Below are positions 1 through 11,600 of a DNA stretch of 64,000 nt, in pieces. How positions within the stretch are numbered: position 1 is the stretch's first letter; every line of letters begins with the position of its first letter. The stretch comes from Oxytricha trifallax (lineage: Eukaryota; Ciliophora; Spirotrichea; Sporadotrichida; Oxytrichidae), in assembly GCA_000711775.1 (NCBI GenBank), contig ARYC01001232.1, positions 24,984 to 88,983 on the forward strand, written 5' to 3'. Below the pieces are notes generated by a model. It worked only from the letters and a program-made list of their open reading frames with translations. It was not told the origin of the DNA and made no database searches. Position numbers and translations under genes: made by a program.

Positions 1-53
1 ATTTTTGCATATAAAATAAAATTTAATGTTTGGGGCAAGAAACTATTTGCCCT
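1..53. repeat. Partial right end of a GGAAGTTTCC-family MITE
   Basis: The first bases contain an A/T-rich stretch leading into a GGGGCAAGAAACT-type motif that resembles the right terminus of the copy ending near 57826, where AAAATTTAATGTT is followed by GGGGGCAGGTAACTT. The left part lies outside the window. The copy is diverged. Confidence 0.35.
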
Positions 54-3040
54 AAAAACACAATTTAAAATATGTCGAGAGGTACTATGTTTTAATTCTC
101 GTAAGTAGCCATTAATTTTAATTAATATATATTTATCACTGTTTTATTATCTCATTTAAAATCTTAAGTTTATAAATAATTTTTTTACAGTTTCCATGAA
201 TAAGAACACTTTATGTTTCTTTAAGAGTGCAAGCATCCCATAAACTGGATCTTAAGTATAAATATAAATATATAACAAATTTCATATAATTTTTTTAGTA
301 TTTAACAATTTGTACTTTTCGGGGAACAGTATTTACAATAATTAAAGTAAAAATACAATTTATTAAAAGTTTTAGTGTTTCAATAAGATCAAGGGTTTTA
401 GAAATAATTAACATTTTATTTGAATAAATTAATTATAATTTATTTTAATAAAAAAATTATTAAGAAACTTGCCATCACTAACTCAGTTTTTATAAATGAA
501 AGTAATAATTAACTTATTAGTTATTACAAAGTGCTATCAAATATGTTTTTCTAATATTTTTAACTCTTAAAATTCCTAATTATTTATTTCTGTGATTTAT
601 TAAGTTGGTTTTATATATTGTATTAGATATAATGCTCTAATAATTCAAAATTAAATTATAAGTATATAGCCTGCCCGAAACTTTATTTAAATTGTCTTAG
701 AAATTTAATTTCTACATTTTTCTATGAATGATTCAAGGAAAAATATCTAATAATATTGTACATAATTTAGATATTAACTAAAGATATATTAAATATTTAA
801 TTTTGAGCAATATATATATACTTTTAGGTATGAATTCATAGACTAGTTATATCAGTAATATGAAGAACTAAGTATTCATAATAGAAAATACAACATTTTA
901 CGGATTCACATATAGTGATAAAATGAAAATAGACTCACAGATCATAAGGTTTGATGATTAAATTCAAAAAATATTTGTAAATTGAAATTCTTCCCATACC
1001 CTATCACTATGCTTTCTATTAAATTTTTCATTTAAAATAGAGATATTGTTTCAGTATCTTATTTTCTCATAATATTTTTTATACTTTAATAAAAAGTGAA
1101 TAATATTGAATAAAATTACATTCAATTTTAAAAATATTTCATCTTATTATTTTATATTTTGTTTATGCCTATCTAAATTCAATAATACTTATCAATTATA
1201 CCTAAATTTAGAATGATAATTGTCATTAAATATTTAAAAAAATTAGATATTAATTGAGATTATTTTCTTAATAATTATGAGAAAATTTATTGAATATAGT
1301 TTATGCACAAGGATACCATAAAATATGTATTTATTATATATTATAAATATTTGTATTGGCTTTATAAATAATTGAAAATTTATTTTTGCTATAAAAAATT
1401 TTAATATGAAAATATATTTTTAATTTATAACATATTTCTATTTTGTCACAATAAAAAAAATTCATTCATTATATAAATTACTGCAAGCAAATACTAATAA
1501 TCTAAACTATCCAAATAATGATTTACATAGAAGATTTTGACAAGAATTTATTCTATAAATTATTATGTAAATCTATTTAAGAAAATATAATTAAAATAGA
1601 ATTAGCTTTAGAGGAAGAGTGTGAAGAGAAGGAATCAAGAATATTTATTTTGAGATTGATTTAAATTAATAAATTAAAATGAACTAAGTGAAGTGAGCAA
1701 TCCAATTGAAAATTCTACCTTTAAGAATGTCACAATATTTAAACATAAAAATTGAGTTTTTATACATATTTATAAGCATTATTATTAAGTTATTCTATAA
1801 TATGACAAATATATATATAAAGGTTTAACTTTATTTATTGAATGTAAAACTGCCAGGTAAGCTTCTTCGTATTGTTAATTTATAATTAAAATATGCTAAA
1901 TTATTATTTTCAAACTTTTTAATACATTTAATATTTGGTGGATTTCAAGATAATGGTATAACAAACTTGAACATACTTTATGTGATGTACTTAATCAATT
2001 TGAACATTTAATAACAAAAATATAAAGTATTTATTGATTCTCTCAAATTAAACTAAAATATTTAAAGTATTTAATAAATTTTCTAAATTTATTCATTATA
2101 TAATCGATTGTCAACAACATTATCTCAAGGGAATAAGCAATCATTTAAATAAATTAATTCATTAGCACAGACAATTCACAAGTTATAATTAGCAATAGCA
2201 CTTTCTAAAATAACAGTTTATTTATATATTATTACTACTCAACTTTTTAGTTTTGAATTTTTTTAATTTTTAATTAATATAATTACAATTTTTTCTAACC
2301 AAGATAACCTTCCCTTACCCCTCCACTCCCCACCTCTACTAACGTTATAAATAGCTTTTTTATATGATTTTTATTCAAATAGTAAATCTAACTTAATCAT
2401 TCAATTCTTGGTTATATTATACAAGTTAATTTATTGAATTCATTATATCTATCGACATACTTTTTAAACAATACCCTATAAAAATATAACAAATATTAAA
2501 ATCTTAAAAGAATTTCTTCATAAAGATAATATTTACTTTTATTTATAAATTATTTTTATTTAAAATTTAAATATCTTAAATCAGCTTATTTTGTCAATAT
2601 TCGAAATAATTCACATATAATTTTTAATATTTTTTCTTAAATATTTATAATTGCAAAAGGTCAATGTGGATTAAAACAAATTTATATATCTATTTTTTGG
2701 ATAATTACGAAAGAAGCTGATTTAGGATATTTAAATTCTCATAAATAAAATTTGTGAATGATAATAATTAATAATATCTTTATAAAATTGTTTTAAAAAT
2801 TCAATTGTAAGTTATATTCATATTGGGTCTTATGTCTAAATAGGTCGATGGATTTAGTGAATTTAATAAAATGATTTGTTGAGTATATCCCCAAGCATTT
2901 TATGAATGAGTTAGATTAACCCTATGAAAAAAATTAATACAATCAAAGGTATTTTATTGGGGGAGGGGTTTCTCAGTTTGAAAGAACTATTGGCTATCAA
3001 TTTGGAGAACAAAACTATTTTTTTTAATTTAAAATATTAA
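54..3040. other. AT-rich non-coding germline DNA
   Basis: I see no coding block here, reading with TAA/TAG as Gln on either strand. The only compositional features are a C-rich patch near 2305-2335 and a G-rich patch near 2950-2970. Neither forms a convincing repeat with the other. Confidence 0.5.
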
Positions 3041-4248
3041 TTAATTGTTCCAACAGAGACCCCCTCCCACTCCCCTCCCAGGCCTAAAACGAGACCCCTC
3101 TCCCACCCTAACTAGACCCCCCTCCCACCCCAACAACATCCCTATTCATATGAAAATTTTGATTATCGATGTTTAAATCATTTTCCTTCATGACATCTTG
3201 ATCTCATATATATTTTATATGCATAAAATATATCATTTTTTTAAAAATATTTTTTCAACAAATCAAATGCGGCTCTTTATTAAATTTCTTATTTAACAAC
3301 TTTCACTACGTCCTCCGACAATTTTATTGAGGTGCTCCCATAGAAAATTCATTAAAAGTATATTTCTATTTGACTCGATAATAATATAATGAAATTTATT
3401 AGCCAAAAAACTCATATAACTTTATTTTTTAATAGAGTTGTAATCACTTTATTAATCTGTATTCGAAATATGATTAATTTTTATAATAAATCTTTCCAAT
3501 TTTCTATAATTATTACTATTAACATTTTTATAGAAACGAAGAGTTATGGAAAAAAATTCATATGAAAAAAAATATTAAATAAAACCTATTTTAAACATGT
3601 ATTATTAATTTCAACTTAACTATCTTTAAATAAATCAAGAAGTTATTTATATTAAAATCAGTCCATTTACAAACTAATTAATAATACATGTTTAAAATAG
3701 GTTTTATTTAATATTTTTTTTCATATGAATTTTTTTCCATAACTCTTCGTTTCTATAAAAATGTTAATAGTAATAATTATAGAAAATTGGAAAGATTTAT
3801 TATAAAAATTAATCATATTTCGAATACAGATTAATAAAGTGATTACAACTCTATTAAAATAAAGTTATATGAGTTTTTTGGCTAATAAATTTCATTATAT
3901 TATTATCGAGTCAAATAGAAATATACTTTTAATGAATTTTCTATGGGAGCACCTCAATAAAATTGTCGGAGGACGTAGTGAAAGTTGTTAAATAAGAAAT
4001 TTAATAAAGAGCCGCATTTGATTTGTTGAAAAAATATTTTTAAAAAAATGATATATTTTATGCATATAAAATATATATGAGATCAAGATGTCATGAAGGA
4101 AAATGATTTAAACATCGATAATCAAAATTTTCATATGAATAGGGATGTTGTTGGAGTGGAGGGGGGGGGTCTAGTTAGGGTTTGAGGGGGGCCTTGTTTT
4201 AGGCCTGGGAGGGGAGTGGGAGGGGGGGGTCTCTGTTGGAACAATTAA
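3041..4248. repeat. 1.2-kb near-perfect palindrome (fold-back element)
   Basis: The left arm (3041-3610) is the reverse complement of the right arm (3676-4248), leaving a 65-bp loop. Outer ends read TTAATTGTTCC / GGAACAATTAA. The outer 90 bp of each arm carries C-runs (left) or G-runs (right); the arms differ mainly in homopolymer length there and are nearly identical elsewhere. No ORF is convincing, so this looks like a non-autonomous fold-back element. The high arm identity suggests youth or ongoing gene conversion. A MITE abuts its right end directly. Confidence 0.9.
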
Positions 4249-4249
4249 T

Positions 4250-4670
4250 ATTGTCGGAATACATTTGATTTAGGAAAATAATTAATAATTAATAAATAAA
4301 TATTTAAAATTCGTGGCGGTTAACTTTCTTGAAACCTACACAATTTGGTATTTGTTTTAAAGAGAATTAAAAATTAGCTGGTCTTTAACTATTGGTGTTA
4401 CCTCTCTATCGCATCCCTGAAATGAGATAAATTGAGTTTAATTTTTGGTGATTTGTTTAGTTTATTTTAATGTTAAAATTAAAGTCATGTCATCTCGTTT
4501 TGGGGATGCGATAGAGGGCTACCGCCAATAGTAAAGTCCAGCTAAATTTGAATTCTCTTTCAAACAATTACCAAATTGTGTAGGTTTCCAGAGAGTTAAC
4601 TGCCAGGAATTATAATTTATTATATTATTAATTATTAATTATTTTCCCAAATCAAATGTATTCCTACAAT
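4250..4670. repeat. MITE family 1, copy 1 (421 bp)
   Basis: Terminal inverted repeats begin ATTGTCGGAATACATTTGAT and end in its complement (..ATTCCTACAAT). Inverted symmetry continues inward almost to the centre, including a GC-rich core around CTCTATCGCATCCCTG and its mirror. A second copy is at 7811-8232. No coding capacity is seen. Confidence 0.9.
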
Positions 4671-5345
4671 AAGAATAATAATCAAATAATTTGCTTTATA
4701 ACTCATCTATATTTATTCAATTTGAATTTAATCCTATTTATTTGGTATAATGTTTTTTTAATAAATTTTCATTATTTTCCCAACTTAAAGTTAATTTATT
4801 CATAAGCCTTATTTGATAATATCCCAGTATCAATTATATTTTATAAATAAATCCATAAAAGAGATATTTAAATATCAAAATTATATTGGAAAATCTTTTT
4901 AATTTACCTTTAATTCGTATTTTATACTCTGTTTTTAATTTGATCTAAAATAGAATTCATTTTTTAATGTGGTAATAATATAAGGATTTTTCGATAATCT
5001 AAGTGAGTTTAACAAGTGCACAATTATAAAAGTGTATTTCATATAATTGTATTTGTCTAAATATTTGTATTTTAAAAATAAAGAAATTCAGCTTAATTAA
5101 AGGAAATTCTTCGATTTTAAATTTATATGAATTATAAGAGTTAGATAAATAAACGATAGATAGGCAGATTTGATAATAAACTATAATAAAAAGGATTTTA
5201 AATAATCATGATCGTGAAAGAAAAACAGACTCAAGTTCTATAAAATTTACTGACAATTATTTCTATTTTATTTTTTATTTACTTAGTAATTTACCAATTA
5301 AAATATTTTTTAGATTGCAATAAATGAAGTTTTATTTTTATTTTA
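4671..5345. other. Non-coding AT-rich DNA
   Basis: No gene, repeat or RNA signal was recognised. It lies just upstream of the first recognised block of the Pmp-like gene and may contain its undetected 5' blocks. Confidence 0.4.
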
Positions 5346-5693
5346 TAACAGTTTCACATCTGGAGGTGCCTTAATTAAAGCATAATAAAATACAAAAAAC
5401 CCTATGATTATAGAAAACACATATTTTTCAGAAAACTTTCAGGGTACAATCTAAATTTAGGCTGGGGATACGAAAAAGACAAATTTACCTTTATAAGTTA
5501 ATATAAATAATTGCAATGTGACAAACAATTTCCCAATGACTCTGTCATTTATCAAATTAAATACCAATTCCAGATTAGTAATAAGAGACTCGGTTTTTCA
5601 TAAGATTTTATCTTAATCAAGAGGCAGTGTAATTCTGGCTGATTTTCAAAATGTCGATGTACAAATCTTTAATTCAAACTTTACATCTAGCTT
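5346..5693 (+). CDS. Pmp-like gene, coding block 1
   Basis: The open frame starts near FTSGGALIKAQ and includes GTIQIQAGDT and GSVILADFQNVDVQIF, ending at the pointer AGCTT (5689-5693). Alternating short hydrophobic strands with N-S-N-F-T motifs fit beta-helix repeats. The upstream limit is approximate; the preceding bases may be an IES or intron end. Confidence 0.7.
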
Positions 5694-8600
5694 ATATCAA
5701 TTCAAAATAAATTGTTATCGATTTTATCATCAATAACCTTTTATTAGGAAAATTGCGATTAAAAGCATATTATAACAGCTTTGCAAAAGAAGGAGGATTG
5801 TTTTACGTTCATTATGGAGGATCCTTATTGATAGACTCTTCAGTAATGAGTGACAATTTCGCGTATTCTGGAGGTATAGCTACAGTTGAAAATTAAGGCA
5901 GAATATTATTCATTTTTAATTAAAATAAGAATTTATATTAATTACTTGAGACTTTATACTTATGATATTTTAACTTATTGTTTATGAAATTATTTTTATG
6001 TAATAAAACATAATGGGTGAAATTTATATGCAATGAATTTTTATGAATTTTGAATATAATCATAAATTCAATTTTTATGAAGAAAATAAAGAGATTAATC
6101 TCTATTTTAAAATATTTAGAATAATATTAATGAGCCCTTTTATAAATGTCTAAATACTTAATAAAGATAATCAATTTTTCTATAAAATTATTACAAATTG
6201 ATATAAAATTTTACTTACCTAAGTGATTTACTTACTAATAATTGATATAAAGACTAAAATATTTTTATTCATAATAACAGTGAAAAATTCCATAATCTAA
6301 AATAACATAGCTACCAGAGTGCCTGTTGTTAAAATACATTTTTATTTAATTTTTAACTTAATAAATTTATTAGATACTCGACTCATACGACTAGACCTCT
6401 AAATTCTAAAACTGTACCTTCATTAACAACCAAATCATGAATGTTTCATCTATTGTTTCAATGGTTTTTACGACTTGGAAAATAACACCCCAGATGTATA
6501 ATAAACTTTCAAAAATGTCACAATGGCTTGAGAACGCAATTAAATTGAAAGATGATTTATATATTTATATTACTTATGATAAATTTATAGTGATTTCAAG
6601 TACCAGATATCAATAAGCAAAGCTTAATTACTATTCTCAAACTGTAAAGCACTTAATACACAAAACTTTCTTATAGCATACATAGCCAATTTCACTATAA
6701 TAATTTTTTCAATTGTTGATCAATTAAAATGCATCAATCTTATAGATATAATATTGAAGATAGTAAATTTGATAATATTACTTTCTAAATGACTGATGAA
6801 TCAACAAAATTAAATGATTTTAAAAATTTTAAATCATTCTTAAGTGGGCTTTAGAGTTAGATGCAGATTCAGAATAAACATTAGATTAATAATTTAATTT
6901 TTACATTTTTTTTCTTTTGTTTAGTACTTTCACTAACTTCAATTATCCATCAAGAAATTCTATTGCTTAAATTCCTTTTGGTTAAAACTCTTCTGGTTTA
7001 AACTTTTCTGGTTAGATTCCTTTGGTTTAAATCACTTTAGGTTAAGATCCTATTAGTTTACAGTCAATAATAGAATCAAATCTTAACTCGAATATTGTTT
7101 TCAGATTTAATTATTAATAATAAGTTTATTTATTATTAATAACTATGTTTATAATATAACGATAAACTTCTCAACTTTTGCGAATTCAACAGCTTTTTTA
7201 TATAATCTATAATATATTTATAATGCTTAAGTTTTAAATTCGATATAATCCAACTTAAGTATAACTTTCTCAAATATAACTAATTTCACCTTCTCTGGCA
7301 AAAGAAATAGGCTAATTAAATTAGATTCAGTCAATTTAATTATTAATAACACAATTATTCAAAAGGTCAATTCAACATCAACTGGTCTCATATACTTTTC
7401 AAGGTGTAAAAGAGATAAATAAATTTAAATTTTTATTTCACTAGTAGAAAAATAATTAATAAAATTATAAAAATTCTCAATAATATAATATATTAAATTG
7501 TAATTGAAGTTTCTAATTGGTCTAAATTTTTTATCGACAATAATTAATATTAGCTTGTTTGAAAAAAATTTTTATTATAGAAGTAACTAAGATTAAAAAG
7601 CTTTTAGTTTTTAAGTAAATTAAGTTATAAGATTACGCCTAAGTGAAAAGAAAAATTGTATAAAACATAGAGAATTAAAATATAGCAATCATATAATTTA
7701 AAAGTACTAAACTATTAAGAAATTTTAAGGAATAATTTTTTTTTTGGAATAATTATAAATCAATTTAATTAAAGCTTTAAGAACTTGAAGTATTCAGTTG
7801 GCTTTGAAATATTGTAGAAATACATTTGATTTTGAAAAAATAATTTAAAATAAAATAATAAAGAATGAAATTTGTGGCAGTTAACTTTCTGGAAACCTAT
7901 ACAATAAGTTACTTGTTCGATAAAAAGAATTAAAAATCAACTGGATTTTACTATTGGCGGTACCCTCTATCGCATCCCTGCAGCGAGATAATTCAACTTT
8001 AAATTTTCACATTAAAAACAACTAAAAAAATCACTCAAAATTAAAGTTAAATTATCTCGCTGCAGGGATGCGATAGAGTGTACCGCCAATAGTAAAATCC
8101 AGCTAATTTTTAATTCTTTTTATCGAACAAGTAACTTATTGTATAGGTTTCCAGAAAGTTAACTGCCACGAAATTAATTATTAATATATTTTATTTTAAT
8201 TTAATTTCACAAATCAATTATATTACTACAATATTGAATCAAATTTTAATGAACTTTCTAATAAAAATTAAAAAAATATTTATGCATCAATGCCAAATTT
8301 TTGAAATGATGTACTCATCTATCTTAATTAAAACTAACAGATAAAGATATAAACTTATGAAAAAATGGAAAATAAAAAAATTTAAATCAAACTAATCTCT
8401 TTTTAACAAAAATGGTAAACTTGAATTTTGGAAAAATAAGTTGAATTTATGTTTAATCAAGATTTTATATAATGAAATAAAGGGCAATTAAGACAAGTTT
8501 GAATGTATAAGTCTATAGATAATTATATTTATTTTTAAAAAAACATATCTCTATATGCTAATTTTTAATTAACCCAAAATATTCTGACTCGCTTCTTGAG

Positions 8601-11600
8601 TCTAATATATTTAAGATTCATCCGATCTTAACTCATTAAATTGTGAAATTGACCTCCTAGAACCTTGGAGGGCTTTTTAGCCCATTCTTAATTCAGAACT
8701 TATTAGCCCTCCTATAGGCCATATTTAAGTATATTTTTAATTAATTAATAAATAAATATCTATTAAGCCTTAATATGTTTAATTAATTTAGTAATAAAAT
8801 TACATTTAATTCAAATTCTCTCTAGAGAATACCTTTAATACTAGTCCATATTTAATTTTTAAGAATATTTATAATAGGAAATTGAGATATATTCAAAATA
8901 AATAGATCTATTCTAGCAAAAGCTCAAAGATTCTTAATTGCGTTGATTGCTCTATAGACCATCATATTCATATTCTTAATTAAAAATTTAATTTCATGTA
9001 TTTTTCAATATAACTTTCATACTGTCTTTGCTTTAAAAAGGATGATTTCTATCTCAAATAAACTCTTATTCCAACATTTTAATCATCAATAAAAACACAT
9101 TTTAAATTATTAAGATGTTTTAGGGTTTTGATTGCCAATGATTCTAGCAAGAGATTTTTTTTTAACTTTCATTTAATGATTAATTTTTAAATTTAACAAT
9201 AAATTATCTTTTGAATATATTCCCGTAAAACATTTATCAACATAAATATTTTTTAAGAGGCTTTTGAAACTAATGATAAGTTTAATTTAGTATTGCTTAT
9301 GAACTAAATATAAAATTTTTAACTGAATAATATGACATTCATTCATTTAATTAGATACCATACTACCTATTTCTTTTTCATAGATGTATAAAATAATTAA
9401 ACTATAAACATTTTAATTGTAAGCTAAAAAAAATGAGTTATTTTTATAATATCTCTAAATTAATAAGATATCAATATTAAATAGCTTTTATTTTTCTATA
9501 TCTGATTTAATTATTGTTATAGAATGATGGAAAAAGAGTGAAAGATTTTCATGCTAAACTAATGACACTTCATTGCCCTTGAAACTAATGATTAATTTAT
9601 ACACTATATGATATCATATATAACGGATTTTATTCACATAATTTAAAGCCCTATTAATTGATATAATAAATTTTTATTTTTCAGGTCTCATAAATGGAAT
9701 TTAAAGCTAAGTTAGAAAGTTCTGGTATAATCTCTCAAACTTATTAGTCATTTTTTGGAGTATTAAATTTTCATTTAACCATATTCATAAAAATTGTGGA
9801 ATTTTTTAATATATATTTTATCTTAACTATGGGATAATGACAGACTATAAAAATAATCTAATTAGAGAGCTTTACACTAAAATTTCATATGTAACCAAGT
9901 TATAAGATGAAGAAAAAAATTATTCAGATTTTTTTTTAATTAAAAATAATTTCATTTAATTTTATTAAGAGTGGCAATTGAAAATACGAAAATCTACGAA
10001 ATTAACAATACCATTTTCGAAGTTTAGAAAACATCAATTAAAATAATTTCTTCAGAAATAAAGTGTCGAAATAATGATTAATTATAATAAAACGCTGTTC
10101 TTATGTAAAATAGGGCTATTCAAGCAAAATAATCTAATTTGATATTATTAAGGTCAAACTTTACTAATTGTGAAAACAGAGAATCAAAACCCCAAAACCC
10201 CTTAATTAGATGTTTTAGTGATTTGATTTGATTTAAAGGGATAGTTGTGGTCTTATTAAGATTAGTAGAGATATTAGGACAATATACAAAATGAGAAATA
10301 GAAATTAGCGATATTTAGGTTAGATTTATGATGAGAAATATTTATATTTGTTGCTTAAGCTTAGTTATTGTACGAATAATATTATAGATTTAGTAAAACC
10401 AGCACAGAATTATGAAGCTATAGAAAAGAAGAGAATGACGTCAATTACTCACCAACAACCTCAATTACTCACCACCGACGTCAATTACTCACCGATGACG
10501 TCAATAGCTCACAATGACGTCAATTACTCACCACTATTTATAAATGGTAAAATTTTGGCGAGCACAGTTAAATTTCGAATAGAAGTCTCAAGAATGGTTT
10601 TAGGTGTGCTCCTCATTTAAGAGTCACAGGAATGAAACCCCTGTTTTGACAGCATATCAATATATATTTAAGAGCAGGGATCAAGTGAGTTACAAAGCAT
10701 TTGCCCATCTACCTTTCTCTTGGTTATGTCCTTTATGTGTTCCAAGAGGATATTAAAATCTATAAGTTTCCTTTTAAAGAGAATACTTTTTCTTATTTTT
10801 CACATTTGGATATCATTTTAGTTCACATCGATAGATAACTTATTATTTAGGTTGTAAAGGAAAAGATTTTAGCATAAGATGGTTGTTTAGCAAAAATTTG
10901 CTTGAGTTTTTTCTTGATTTTTGGATTTTTGTTGGCTAGGAGTGGTAAGATTAACCTCCGCTTGTTCTCGAGATGGTGTTTATTTGGCTGCTTCTTCGAA
11001 TTTAATTATGACATCTTGAATATTTTTGTTTGAGTTAAGGCTTACATTGTGTTATATTCGTTTTACTCCATATTAATAATGTTAACAAATGTGTAGAAGG
11101 GATATTAGTTACTCTCATCGACAGTATAGAGTAGGAATGAGATGTATTACTTAATTAAGCAGATTTTAATTTTATGCTTAGGTCAGATATTCAATTCGTC
11201 AGAAATGTACCGGTTTGTGACGTTTCATCTTTTATAGACTACAAACATTCACATGAGCCTTGGAACCTACTTGATCCCTGCTCTTAAATATATATTGATA
11301 TACTGTCAAAACAGGGGTTTCATTCCTGTGATTCTTAAATGAGGAGCACACCTAAAACCATTCTTGAGACTTCTATTCGAAATTTAACTGTGCTCTGCAA
11401 AATTTTATCATTTATAAATAGTGGTGAGTAATTGACGTCATTGTGAGCGATTGACGTCATAGGTGAGTAATTGACGTCGGTGGTGAGAAATTGACGTCAA
11501 TACCCGAAATTAAATTATACAAGAGTGCCTCAACTGTCAGGTTTCACTACTTGCTAGCTGTTTTGCATTTTAATTCTGGTTCTAAAAAGTATCCTGCAAG

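Noticed and set aside
2305-2970. C-rich (2305-2335) and G-rich (2950-2970) patches as ends of one element
   Set aside because: The two patches do not align as inverted repeats when read base by base.
9115-9150. Possible solo TBE end (TTAGGGTTTTGATTG)
   Set aside because: It is a single short match with no terminal repeat beyond the telomere-like bases, no partner end and no internal TBE sequence.
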